From positions 118,301,947-118,365,946 of the forward strand of contig NC_080678.1 in assembly GCF_030445035.2 (NCBI RefSeq): a stretch of 64,000 nucleotides of DNA, written 5' to 3'. The translations under genes and the position numbers were made by a program. The number at the start of each line of letters is the position of its first letter. Positions within the stretch are counted from its first letter, which is position 1. The notes under the pieces are model-generated. The model was given only the letters and a program-made list of their open reading frames with translations, did no database searches and was not told the origin of the DNA. Below are positions 11,503-23,099 of the stretch, in pieces. The DNA is from Dasypus novemcinctus (lineage: Eukaryota > Chordata > Mammalia > Cingulata > Dasypodidae).

Positions 11503-12180
11503 TTGAAAGATACTTTGATTACATAAATGTTATAGAGAACATATAAGGGATTCCCATATGCTCTGCTCCCCACACCTCCCACATTTTCCCACATTAGCAA
11601 CATCTTTCATCAGTGTGGTACATTCATTGTAGTTGACAAACACATTTTGGAGCATTACCACTAGGCATGGATTATAGTTTACATTGTGTTTACACTCTCT
11701 CCCATTGGACTCTGTAGGATATGGCTGGATATATAATGGTTTATCTGTCATTGAAATGTCATTCGGGATGACTCCCAAGTCCTGAAAATGCCCCCCTGTT
11801 ATATCTGCTTTTCCCTCTCCCTATCCCCAGAACATCCATGGGTCACTGCCTCCACAACGGTATTTCTTCCATTGATAAACTCACAATAAATCTATAGTAG
11901 AAAACTAGTAAGTTTATTTTAATCCCTAGTTCATTTCCCAGTTCTAGGACTCTGGGATGGTGATGCCCACTCCACCATTAATTGAGGGGGCTTCAATCCC
12001 ACACATCCGATGGAAGGGACTCTCTTGCTCGCGGTTGTATCTCTTTCCAGTTTGTTTTCTTTTTGTTATGCAGAACTTCCACTGCTTCTATGTAACAGTT
12101 TGTGGAGATGTCCCAAGGACGCCACTGCTCATACGACTTGTCATAAAACTCGTTATCATGTTTGATGGTGGCTGATATTC
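11503..12180 (-). repeat. L1 3'-end fragment, antisense
   Basis: Begins on the plus strand with a T-rich tract and 'catatgctctgctccccaca', then follows the same order of landmarks as the antisense L1 3' segment at 25290-26115 (a 'catt...ttggtgaat/gttgacaaa' block, a 'ctgggatggtgatgcccact' block, a 'gagggggctt' block). There is no ORF. Confidence 0.6.
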
Positions 12181-12551
12181 TCTAGTGCCTCTAATTTTAG
12201 TGCTTCTAATTTTAATGCTTAAACTGAATTCTAATATAAGGAGAAAAATTTACATTGTAAGTGGCACAATATGTTTCTAAAATACTAATGCAGGTCTGAA
12301 TAAATTATTTTGTAATTTTATTTCTGGCTCACTCTAAATTTTCAGCAAAAAACATCATTTGGAGAAGGAATGGTAATTTTCTCCGATCAATTTCCATGTT
12401 AATTAACCAAAGGAATGTTTCACAGGATCTTGTTGAAGCCAAAAATATATCCATTTGAATGTTTAATTCTGACGCCTCTGTTTTGTGTTGTGAACCACAT
12501 TTTCCACTAGTATCTTTGTGAGAAAGATGACTCCAGCTTCGGTGGTGATTT

Positions 12552-13018
12552 TGTTGTGGAATTTAAGAGAAGTTCAATTAATTGAGTATAGAGAGGCCAG
12601 GACTCAGGAATGATTTTGAGAAGGAAAAAAATGGTTTATTGACGGCCGGCCGGACTCGGGAGTTTTCTGTTTGAATCCCGAGCCCGGAACAAGATTTTCA
12701 AACGTCTTTTATACAGAGAGGAAAGGCCAAATCGTCCCTTTGTTTCAGTTCTCAATAGGCTTCAATTAGCATATATCTCTTCCACATCTTAGGTAAGCTT
12801 TTAGCAAGGACTCCAGACATTTTAGATAAGCCTTGGTTTTTGCATTTCCCCTAAATACTTAAAGTTTATAGCCCTTGCTTTGTTAAACATTTCCTGGGAC
12901 TGGAGCCTGCTGGTCCCTAAGAGCAGGACTGCAGCCTCTTACCGTTTCACACCCACAAGTCAAACAACTTAAGTTATCTCTGAAGAGACAAAGAGCCTTC
13001 CACCCATAGCCCACATCA
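12552..13018 (-). repeat. 3' LTR of the young element
   Basis: On the minus strand it begins TGATGTGGGC and ends TCCACAACA. It carries TATAAAAG (complement at 12706-12713) and AATAAA (complement at 12635-12640), so U3, R and U5 can be placed. Confidence 0.93.
12635..12640 (-). terminator. LTR polyadenylation signal (AATAAA)
   Basis: AATAAA on the minus strand lies about 70 bases after the TATA box of the same LTR. This is the expected end signal for element transcripts, and it would be antisense to the PIWI gene. Confidence 0.7.
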
Positions 13019-13030
13019 TTCCCCCCCTTT
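13019..13030 (-). other. Polypurine tract of the young element
   Basis: The minus strand reads AAAGGGGGGGAA directly before the 3' LTR, the position of the plus-strand primer in retroviral reverse transcription. Confidence 0.85.
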
Positions 13031-15316
13031 GTCAAAGTTTACTTGCTAAGCTTTGGCATAATTATTGTTGTAGCTATGAGGTGGATGACTGTTTGTTGTC
13101 TTGACTGATTATTTATCAGTCTTTAGTACAGCATCAAGGACCGTTTTTAGAAGTTTAGAACTTTTCATTCTGGACAGCAGAATCTTGGGCAGGGGCCTCC
13201 CGCAGTTATTCTGCTGCCACTGGCACTCACGTGGATTTCCAGTCAGGTTCCAGATCCATCTATTACTTTTATTTTACTCTTAAAGAGTTTACACCTTTAA
13301 TTTAAAAGGGGTGCTGAAGGGAGACGATCTCTTTTCTGTAACTGCTTCCTGCTGGCCATGGGCTGTAGTCATTGCCTAATAAGGTGTAAAAACTCTTTAA
13401 TTTATTCTAACTGGAGGAAGATGGATCTGGCATTCTGTACGAAGTTGGATGAAGTTTTCATATGGTTAATAAGATGTTCACTCTGAAAGAAACAAACTTA
13501 ATTAAAAATTTGGAATACCCGTTTTTAAAAGAGGACACATTGGATTACAGAGATAGACAAGATTAGATGCCTATAAAGATGGCATTCCTTAAAAGCTGGT
13601 GGGAACAGCATATATATTCTTTTTTAAGTTATCCATCTTTAGAGAGAAATTGCAACAGACACTTAGCTTTGTCTGAAGACACATTCCAAGCTGTTCAATG
13701 ATTGACACTCATTCGCTCTGTCAGATGCTCCTGGTGAACTGGCACTCCTTGGGCAACTGGCTTCACTCAGGATTAGAACACTAATTTGGAAATACTCTTA
13801 GTTTTCACCTGTGGGAGTGATCAGAACTACAGAATAAAGATTTTTACACCTTGGTTTTCATTGTACAATTTCTAGCAATTTTGACTTGTTCAATAGGTGA
13901 CTCACCATCAGCAAGCAAGCCTCACTTTTGCTAACTGAGACTGGCTGAGACTGCCACCTTATTCTATAGACATGTTATTAACTGTTTAGAAAATGATTTT
14001 ACCAGGAATTTAACATGTCTAATATACTTCTGCACTTGATCCAAAATAGAAAAGATAACATTTCAATTATTAGGCATATATTTAGTACAGGATAAAAGTA
14101 CAGCACTTAATATTAACTAATGTATTACTTAATGCATAAGGATTCAGAGTTGCCATTATTAGTTTTGAGTTTCAGGTTTGTAATACTTTACATGTTATCT
14201 CTCCATGAGAGCAGGCCATAATGCCAATTGTGCTCAAGTTTTACTTACAGTCTCCTGGTATCATGGCTCCACTCAGCATGTTCTTCAACGCAGTGAGCAA
14301 GTTGCAGCATCCTTCCAGTATTCCAGAGATTTTCCAGTATTCTACTAGCCTGGTGCATAGTGCTCTCTGGCACCATGGAACAGTGCCAGTCTGGAGGCGA
14401 TATCCATTGTACACTTGGCTGTACCGAGTCATTATTGGCTGCAGGAGCTTGAAACTGCAATATAGTTTCCATCGACTTCAGGAGCAGAACCAGAGACTGA
14501 TATAGCACATATTTTTAATTGAGGGGTCAGTGACCAGCCTAGCCAATAACTCACATGGAGAGGCCACCTGTAATGTATACAAGGCCTGGTTCGAATGCAC
14601 AAGAGTTTGACAATGTTAAAGTTTATTCCTTGTTTTATATATATTTTAAACAACTTAACGCAATACATATATCAAATGACTATTTACTTACACAATTTTA
14701 CTATGAAGATAACAGTAGGTACTTTACTTTAGTAATAGAGGAAAAATACTTTTCATTGTTAGAATGAAAACAGAATATTTCCAATAGAATCAAGACAACT
14801 TTTTATTACCATTTACTTAAATGTGTATTTTGCAGTGGCCTTCAGACAGGTTTATTATCATGAAGTTATTTCTGCTACCAATACCAATCTAAGTTTCTTT
14901 AGTTAACAATGACTTCTACAACTAGAATTATTTAAACATTTTCAGTTTGGAAGATGTTTTACAAACTCTTTATAATTGACTATAACCGCATTGACTAGAC
15001 ACCTCATGTTTAAATAAACTTACTAAATTACAATTACCAATGAAAGAAATTTACTCTCTATTTAAGAGAGCCTATCTACAATCTTTTCCCTTTAGCCTAA
15101 TTTCACCAATGTGAACTTACAATTTTCACTTACAATTTTCATTACTGTAAAGATTTTGTACATATGTTAATTTAGTTTATAAATTAACTATGGGAGATTA
15201 CACTCAAGTTAAATAAAATTGAAACCATTATAGTTTATGCAAGGAATGTTCTCTTTTTCCCTTACAGGAAGCTAAAAACTTCTTTTCTTTAAGTTATCAA
15301 AATTATTAAATTAAAA

Positions 15317-15376
15317 GCATACTGACTACCAGGTTTTAAAACACATGCATACTGACTACCAGGTTTTAAAACACAT
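15317..15376. repeat. Perfect 30-bp tandem duplication
   Basis: A 30-bp unit starting 'gcatactgactaccagg' occurs twice in direct succession with no difference. The matching region of the older provirus (about 24120-24160) has one diverged copy, so the duplication arose within the younger lineage. Confidence 0.9.
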
Positions 15377-15490
15377 TACACAATTACTTAATTTTTTAAA
15401 ATCATAACCCAGGAAAGATCTCTCCATAGTTTTTATGGACTTTCCTTTACTTACTGAAATTTGTTAATAGAGCCACTAATTACCTTATTT

Positions 15491-15960
15491 TGTTGGAAAG
15501 AAATCTTCTGGAAGAAAATAAGGCTCACCAGATTGTGGAGAAGAAAATACTTTATTCTCAATCTTGCAAGAAGGGGCGCAGAGCCAGATATGGCTGGTGC
15601 CCCGAACAAAGAAAAATGACACAATTTATACCCCTAAGCCTAGCATGCAAGCTCTTCCTGTTTTTCCATAGATTGGATACTTCAGAAGTTACAGCTTATC
15701 TGAGATTTAACTTTCCCACGCAAAAGTTTGATTTAACTGCTTCTTCTATCACATTCCAACCATTTTAGTTTTTACCTGCTCCCCCCCTTTGTCAAATAAG
15801 GAATAGAATTTAGTGCTGAAATGGCACCGACTTAGTTAGCTCCTTCTTGGGCATCCTTCCACTGCCCATAGGACTGGCCTAAACTGGTCTCCTCCACTGC
15901 TGTCCAACCCGGGAGTGGGAGACTGAGGCAGCAGGCCGCCAGGTTACATCAACATTTTTC
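15491..15960 (-). mobile_element. Nested LTR and flanking piece from a second ERV family
   Basis: 15491-15753 is bounded by TG...CA, starting 'tgttggaaag' and ending 'ctatcaca'. On the minus strand it carries a TATAAATTG-like box and GAATAAAG, so it looks like a short LTR. A polypurine complement (cccccccttt) lies close by at 15782, followed by further unrelated sequence to about 15960. The segment has no counterpart in the older provirus and differs from the host element's own LTR, so it is a nested or captured fragment. Confidence 0.55.
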
Positions 15961-18900
15961 TTCTGTGAAAATTAACCTAATCTTTGTTTTGTTTTTGTTT
16001 TTTTTTTTTCCAATTTATGGCTGACAAAGGTTTAAACTGGGAAATTACCAGGCAAACTGATTCTTAATTCCCTAGCCTAGTAGATAGGTTTAATCTGCCA
16101 CACCTAGTCTTGCCTTAAAAGCTCTTGCAAAGAGGAGGCCCTTTCCCAATTGTTTCCATAATCAGATTTCTATGACTTTTTCATCCTGCTTAGTTCAATT
16201 TGGGCTTTAAGAATATTTATAAATATAACTGCATATTTAACCTCAACAATTTGAGCAAATAGGCAGACATGAATAGTTTGGCACAACAACATGACTTTAG
16301 TTACTTTAAACTTTTCAAAGACTTTTGAAACTCTTCTTAATTTGCACTATGACCATGCAGTTTACCACAAGAATTTTCTTTCTTACTTAATGGATTGTAA
16401 TAACCAAAATGTTCTCAATGCCTTAGCACCATTTTGTTTTAGAACTTTATATTTTACCTTGAAATTAGCAGAATTTTGGATAAGCAACAAGATTAGTTTT
16501 ATATATATTTACTGAGGCTATTTGAAGCCTCAGGGAGACAGACTGCTTTCTCTCATGAATTGCCACTCTTAGGAACACTGACCGTCAAGGCAGGAGACTT
16601 CTCCCCCTCCACCCCCCTTTTTGATTTTGGAGATAATAAAACTCCAGTGGCCATTTAACCTTATTCTATCAGGCAGCAATTTATTTAGTTTACACTTGAA
16701 TTCATGAGAGAAAGGGTTACTAATACCAGAAGAGGAGACAGTGATGTCCCAGCTCTTCTCAATTATGAAATAACCACAGGCAAAGGCAAAGGGCGAGGTT
16801 AGGCCTGAAGCAACCATAAACAAAGGAAAGGTTAGTGTAGAATTTACACTTAAATAATAGTTTCAGGCTAAATTCACCCAGCTATAATCTCAGTTATTGT
16901 CTTTCCACTGTTTTACAATATAAATGCATTTATAAATGATTTTAACTCTTAGTTACAGTTTTTATTAATTTTTTTTAAAACCTATTAATTTTATAACACC
17001 TTTAAATACCTTTCATTCAACTTATAACATATTAAATGAACTTAACCATTACTTTAATTTTTCCTTTAAAGTGAAAGAATAAATCTCTTGCAGTTAGTTT
17101 GAAATAAAAGGCTACTTTTCAGGATTTGATTTCTAGAACATAAAATGTTCTTTTAAAAGAGGTAAGACTCTTCTTCAAACATTGAGGATATGATGAGGTT
17201 AAAGCACAAGAAGCTATTGATAAATGATTTTCTTTATATATTGATCTTACTCAATTTAATCATAAAAATTTCCCTTCCACAAACCTTCTACACTTTCAGT
17301 ATTCATTCAGGTTCTGTCCCACACTCTACTCTTTCCAATAATCAATCATTTTATCTTAGGACAAAATCATCTTCTGTTTCCTTAACAATAAAAACACATT
17401 CCATATATCCCACATACTGAGTTACCAGGCAAACTTCTTACAACATATAATTGCCATTAATACTAAACAAGTTTGTTAAAATAATGAACTTTTCTTCACT
17501 TTAAATACTTAGTAGCATGTAATACCAGAAACAGTTTTTTTGGAAGTAAGTTGGCAGGGGAGATTGGCTGCCGAATAAGTTTGTTATAAAATTGCCTTTT
17601 ATTATTATTATTATCAATTCAGTTTTGTTAAATAATGACTTTCTGCAATTAGCCACTTAAATACCTTAAACAATGCTTTGTAAAACTTTTATATTTATAC
17701 CCTTAACACAAATTTTACCTTCACAGAATATTCTCTTACTTAAGGTTACTACAATACCTTCTAAGAACCTGAGCAGAATGCAAACGTATTTTGGCTTTGA
17801 CACCCTAAGGAGGGAACTTTACTGCATTTATTCTGATTCTGCTTTTCACCTCCTTCACTCCCCCCCTTCCAGGCAGTCGGGTGCACAACAAACAGGAATG
17901 CGGCTTATGAATAGAAGGGTGGACTCACTGGAAAGGGGCAAGCCGCTCCCCCCTTTCCAGCTTTCAGCCAAAATGGGCAGACAGAACCTACTCAAATTTG
18001 GCAACTCTCCCAGGGACCCAGCCACCCTGACTGGGACATCCCCAACAAACTTGGGTGCGTGGCGCGGACACAGATGGCCTCCAAGCCCCGGCAAAGGGCC
18101 AGACCAGAGACAAGACAGCAGAGCATGTACAAACATCTAGAGTCCGCAAACATCCAGACTCCTCAGCTTTTGCCCCAGAATCATTTCACCCCCTTGCCAA
18201 TGGCAAGGGAGGGCTCCAGCTCAGCTGTAATTCCACTCTACATAAGGACACAACTCCAACACTAGCCTTGAGCTGACACAGACAGAAGCACAAAGGTCAC
18301 TAATCTGACTCACAAGTTTATATATTTATTTTCACCACGGCTGCCCCCACAGCCATCACAAACCTCAGAACACTTAACATTTGGTATAAAGCAAATTCAT
18401 TCACAAATTAGCACCATAACAAAAGATTTCAGCTAGACTTTTCCACTGTTTAAACTTTACACCCAGACCAAGCTCCACCAGAAAAGCCGATCCATTTTCC
18501 TGTAACCAAGTTTTGTTTTCCTTAATCTAGACCAATTTCCAGGATATTAGGACTCGAACCTATAAATACCCTTCCTATTAAAATCGAGACTCCACTCCTT
18601 TAGTGGATATAAGACCAGTACCAGATTCTAACATGCAGTTAGACAAACCCAAAACACCAGGGCTTTTCCCCGGTTTTCCTCCTTTTCCCAAGCCTAGAGA
18701 GAACGGCTTCCCCCCAGCCTTCTGGGGCTACTAGGGTTCTCTCGGGAGGTGATCAGCCTCCCCTTCCTAGCAATTAAAGCTAGGGCCTTCCAGACTCTGC
18801 TCACCCGGGGAGTCTTACCTTCTTCCCTGTTCGGAGCTCTTTTTCGTTCCCAGAATCTTTCTCTTCAGACCTTCCATTGCCCTCGATTTTTGTCGGGAAG

Positions 18901-19039
18901 ATTCTGGTGGAGCCCACATCTTTTCTGGATTAAATTTAATCCAGGGGCGCCCAGATTTGGGGTTCACCCGAGTCCTCCCGGCTTCCTCGGGGATTTGGAA
19001 GGGGCAGCAAAATGCTACCGTCTCTGGCCTTCATTTATT

Positions 19040-19057
19040 ATCCCTTCGTGGTTGCCA
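19040..19057 (-). other. Primer-binding site, tRNA-Arg(CCG)-like
   Basis: The minus strand reads TGGCAACCACGAAGGGAT, four bases from the 5' LTR. It complements the 3' end of mammalian tRNA-Arg(CCG) with about one mismatch in the first 17 bases. The tRNA sequence is from general knowledge. Confidence 0.75.
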
Positions 19058-19061
19058 TTAA

Positions 19062-19528
19062 TGTTGTGGAATTTAAGAGAAGTTCAATTAATTGAGTATA
19101 GAGAGGCCAGGACTCAGGAATGATTTTGAGAAGGAAAAAAATGGTTTATTGACGGCCGGCCGGACTCGGGAGTTTTCTGTTTGAATCCCGAGCCCGGAAC
19201 AAGATTTTCAAACGTCTTTTATACAGAGAGGAAAGGCCAAATCGTCCCTTTGTTTCAGTTCTCAATAGGCTTCAATTAGCATATATCTCTTCCACATCTT
19301 AGGTAAGCTTTTAGCAAGGACTCCAGACATTTTAGATAAGCCTTGGTTTTTGCATTTCCCCTAAATACTTAAAGTTTATAGCCCTTGCTTTGTTAAACAT
19401 TTCCTGGGACTGGAGCCTGCTGGTCCCTAAGAGCAGGACTGCAGCCTCTTACCGTTTCACACCCACAAGTCAAACAACTTAAGTTATCTCTGAAGAGACA
19501 AAGAGCCTTCCACCCATAGCCCACATCA
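19062..19528 (-). repeat. 5' LTR of the young element
   Basis: Identical by eye to 12552-13018 at a constant offset of 6510 bases. Confidence 0.93.
19216..19223 (-). promoter_or_regulatory. LTR TATA box
   Basis: TATAAAAG on the minus strand in the 5' LTR would direct transcription leftward through the element, antisense to the PIWI pseudogene. Confidence 0.65.
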
Positions 19529-19628
19529 ATTTGGATAGCCCACTGACATAATGATTTATTTCTTATGCAAGGAAGCTTAGTTTTCTTAGATGAGTCACTG
19601 GACGTTATTTTTTAAATTTTAATCTCAG

Positions 19629-19750
19629 GAATTGGAAGTGGTCAGCCAGACCAGACACCATCAGAATGTGAAGATTACCATCAAATTCTCCAAAGAGCTC
19701 TCGCCTACCTCACCAGATTGCCTCTGCTATTACAATGTTCACTTCAGAAG
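19629..19750 (+). pseudogene. PIWI pseudogene exon (start of PAZ region)
   Basis: The acceptor is 'tttaatctcag' and the donor AG|GTGAGC, both sound. The frame is open: VVSQTRHHQNVKITIKF, then KELSPTSPDCLCYYNVHFRR. This matches the PIWIL1/3 block (R-I-T-I ... EL-P-TSP-CLQ-YN-I-FRR). It is the best-preserved upstream exon and lies just 100 bases beyond the young LTR element. Confidence 0.92.
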
Positions 19751-20429
19751 GTGAGCTAGTGACAGTTAGTGCCTGAGAGTTTTGTTTTACTGTGTAGCAG
19801 AGATGTTGATTGCTGTCACTTGCTTTTAGCATTTCACATCTTTTTATTTATTTATGTTTCATTTTATTTTTTAAAATTTTTCATTTCACATCTTGATGGT
19901 CTCCAGCTATGCATAGAGTGAAGGGTCTTTGAAATGAAATGACTGTTGAGCCTCGCCTAGAGACATGCAAGTTCAGGCCTCCCCCACACTGTTGTTTTCC
20001 CACTTTCCCTTCCCATGCCAGACTTCCCTCTAGAAAGAATAATAAACCCTGACCCTTCATATTTGTGCATCCTTCTCCCTGCAGTGAGTACATCTGTTTT
20101 CTCTTCTACATTTCACTCTGCTGATCAAATTAAAACTGGGGCACTGAGTCCAAAAAGACGTTTTGGTTTTCTTTGGGCATGGAGGACATCATGATGGTAT
20201 TTCCACCTTATTTGGTTTTATTATCTGAAAAGGGACCAGAAAATTTGGTCAGAAGTGAACATACCATTCAGGTCACAATACAGTTCCCTTGTACATGACT
20301 ATCAGGCACGTCATGTTCATGCAGAGTTGAAACACAGTCGGATTTCTCCAAGTGTATTCTCTTATATGCTGCTGGATGCTTAATAATAGTCACTATTTTT
20401 TCAATGAAATCAATTCTTTTAATTTCTAG

Positions 20430-20989
20430 AACTTTGAGGATAATGAATTTACAACAAGTTGTCCACAACTCTTGTTATAGAATTTGAGAGAGGTTCAATT
20501 ATTTGTGTATAGAGAGGTCAGGACTCAGGAATGATTTTGAGAAGGAAAAATGGTTTATTGATGGCCGGCTGGACTCAGGAGCTTTCTGTTTGAATCCCAA
20601 GCCCAGAACAAGATTTTTGAATCCCTTTTATATGAGAGGAAAGGTCAAATGGTCCCTTTGTTTCAGTTCTCAATAGGTTTCAATGAGCATATGTATCTTC
20701 CACATCTTAGGTAAGCTTTTAGCATGGACTTCAGACATTCTAAGTAAGCTTTTAGCATATTTAGTTTGCATTTCCCCTAAATACTTAAAGTTTATAGACC
20801 TTGCATTGTTAAACTGTTTCCTGGGACTGGAGTCCTTGCCATTGTTACCAAGGGCAGGACTGCAGCCTCTTACCTTCACACCCAAAAGTCAGAGAGCTTA
20901 GGTTATCTCTGAAGAGACAAAGAGCTTCCCACCCATAGCCCACATCACTCTTAAAACACAAATGACCCGACTAAGATTCCTGATCATCG
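20430..20989 (+). pseudogene. PIWI pseudogene PAZ exon split by an LTR
   Basis: The first half, 20430-20472, reads LRIMNLQQVVHNS. The second half, 20952-20989, reads NTNDPTKIPDHR. Joined across the LTR they align residue for residue with the family's MNLQQ ... NPNDP ... IP-HR block, with a TAA (20952-20954) where Tyr is expected. The acceptor 'aatttctag' and the donor CG|GTTTGT remain. Both splice phases fit the neighbouring exons, so the reading is secure. Confidence 0.92.
20473..20947 (-). mobile_element. Solo LTR inserted inside a PIWI exon
   Basis: A 475-bp LTR of the same family as the young element, with scattered differences, running TGTTATAGAA ... CCCACATCA on the plus strand. It is flanked by a perfect 4-bp duplication, CTCT (20469-20472 and 20948-20951). 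The flanks are two halves of one PIWI exon. A solo LTR forms when the two LTRs of a provirus recombine. Confidence 0.95.
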
Positions 20990-21221
20990 GTTTGTATATG
21001 GTGGAATGTTTCACCTCCTGTAGACTTAAGAAGGTTACTCCAATTTTAAGGTTTATGATTCGCAAGTGCTGGCTTTTTAAATGGTATCCACCAACCAAGA
21101 AAAATTAAGCTTTCAGTTTGATGTAAATTTAAAATAAAGTGTGAGATTCACCTTTAAATATCCCAGCACGATCACCATAAACTGAACTCTGATACCCTCA
21201 TGAACCAATTCTCTCTGGCAG

Positions 21222-21363
21222 GTTGGAGCTCTGGCTTGCTTATACAACTTCTATTCTTCAATATGAAAACAGCATTCCTCCTGTGCTGATGTGAATTATA
21301 AACTCCTCCAGCAAGAAACTGTCCTTGACTTGAGAGTCAGACTGTATCAACAAACCAGAAGGG
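21222..21363 (+). pseudogene. PIWI pseudogene PAZ exon, frameshifted and cut by a provirus
   Basis: The acceptor is 'ctctctggcag'. It reads LELWLAYTTSILQYENSI, matching the family's WPGF-TTSI-QYE-S block, then needs a one-base shift (21274-21283) to continue as ADVNYKLLQQETVLDL and YQQT. The phase joins correctly with the preceding exon (CG|G). The recognisable exon ends at the first base of the old provirus, so its donor or remaining codons are lost or displaced. Confidence 0.88.
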
Positions 21364-21785
21364 TGCTGTGGAAGTTGAGAGGTTCAATAATTGCACATGG
21401 AAGGCCAGGGCTCAGTAATAATTTTGGGAAGGCAAAAATTTATTTATGACTGGCTTGGGAGCTTCTCTGTCCAAAAACCTAAGCCCCAAATAGGATTTTT
21501 GGGTTCTTTTCCTACAAAGGAAGAGCCAAATGGTCCTTTGTTTGAGTTCTCAATAACTTGAGTTAACACTTATTTCCCACATTCCAGGTAGGCTTGAATT
21601 AACATATTTAGTTTGCATCATCCGTGAAAATTCAAAGTCTCTAGAGCTTACATTGTTAGTCAGTTTCCTGGGACTGGAGTGGTTGGCATCATTAGGAAAG
21701 GTGAAGCTCAGCCTTTCCTTGTCTGACACACACAGCCCCAGTTATTTACAAAGAGATGTGCAGCCCCCACCCAGGGCTCCTGTCA
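21364..21785 (-). repeat. Diverged 3' LTR of the old provirus
   Basis: Shares with the young LTR the blocks 'ggccagg.ctca', 'tgggactggag' and 'aatactt/aaattcaaagt', but has many substitutions and indels. It ends 'gctcctgtca' before the polypurine complement. Confidence 0.85.
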
Positions 21786-23099
21786 TTTCCCCCCTTTATG
21801 CTAGCTTACTTGCTAAGCTTTGCCATGATTATTGTTGGAGTTATGAGGTGGGTGGCTGTTTGTTGTTTTGATTGATTACTCCATTTATCAATTTCCCAGT
21901 GAGGGCTGAAGGACAAAGCCCCTGGGCACCAGCCGGGGCCTCTTCCTGTTCCCAGGAGAAGTTCTTGTTCTGGACAGCAGAGTCCTGGGGGTTACTGGTG
22001 CTTACATGAATTAATTTTTATTTTTTTTAGAGAGTTTACACCTTTCATCTTAAAGGGGTGCTGAAGGGAGATGATCTTTTTTCCGTAGCTACTTCATGCT
22101 GGTCATGGGCTGTAGTTTCTACCTGACAAGGTGTAAAAACTTTGTTATTTTATTTTGCCTGGAGGAAGATGGATCTGGCATTTTGTATGAAACTGGATGA
22201 AGTGTTCACATGGCTAATAAGATGCTCATTCTGAAAGAAACAAATTTAATTAGAATACTTTTTTTTTTTAAGAGTACACTGGATTACAGAGGTAGAAAAG
22301 GTTAGGTGCCCGTAAAGATGGCACCTCTTTTAAAAGTTGGTGGCAAACACTATATACGTATTTTAAGTTCTTGGTTAACCCTCAGAGAGAAATTGTAATA
22401 GATAACAATTTAGGTACTTAGCTGTGAGAGGCTGCCCCCAAGTTAGTTTGGTGGCTTTTAGATTAAAAGGGTTGTTGACTCCACTGTTTTCAGCCAAGAT
22501 GGTGGTTATTTAATGCATAAGGGTTTTGAGCTTCAATTAATAGTTTTAAGTTTCAGGTTTGCAATACTTCACATGTTTTCTCTCCCTGGGAGCAGGCCAT
22601 AAAATCAATTGTGTTTCAAGTTCTACTTACAGTATTCTGGTATTTATTGTTCCACTTCATATGTTCTGCACAGAATCAGTACTGTTGACTCTAGAGAGAA
22701 ACTAGGGAGTACATTTTACTGGCCTGGTGCCTAGTGCTCTCTGGCACTCTGAAACAGTGCCAGTCTGAAGATGATGTCCATTGCACATTTGGCTATACTG
22801 AGCCACTGCTGGCTGCTGCAGGAGGTTGAAACTGCAAAGCAGTTTCCATCCACTTCAGAAGCACAGCCAGAGAAGTCATAGATATTTTTATTGTTTTAGG
22901 GGTCAGTGACCAAACTAGCCAATAACTCATATGGAGAGGCAACCTACAATGTATTCAAGGCCTGCTTTGAATGTAAAAGAGAGTTTGACAATGCTCAAGT
23001 TTATTTCTTGATTTTTATGTACCTTTTAAACATTTTCAATGCAGTGTGTTACATATTAAATGAGCTTAACTTTTTAGTACTTTGCTTTTTACTTTTTAA

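Larger units (their letters stand above)
12552..19528 (-). mobile_element. Young LTR retrotransposon, 6,977 bp, no coding genes
   Basis: Two 467-bp LTRs (12552-13018 and 19062-19528) look identical base for base. They are flanked by a 4-bp ATTT duplication (12548-12551 and 19529-19532), as in gammaretrovirus-like elements. On the minus strand the 5' LTR is at the high end and is followed, after TTAA, by a primer-binding site matching the 3' end of tRNA-Arg(CCG). A polypurine tract abuts the 3' LTR. The internal 6.0 kb is AT-rich, and I found no gag, protease, polymerase or envelope frames on either strand. This suggests a non-autonomous element mobilised by a related virus. Identical LTRs imply a recent insertion, or gene conversion. 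It lies in a PIWI pseudogene intron, antisense to it. Confidence 0.9.

Noticed and set aside
15317..15376. CRISPR-like direct repeat
   Set aside because: Only two contiguous units without spacers, in a mammalian retroelement; a simple tandem duplication.
17673..18140. 155-codon plus-strand frame and its 93-codon minus-strand partner in the young element as a gag remnant
   Set aside because: A related but differently broken frame exists in the old provirus (27161-27367), yet neither shows gag features such as a major homology region or zinc knuckle; more likely leader sequence.
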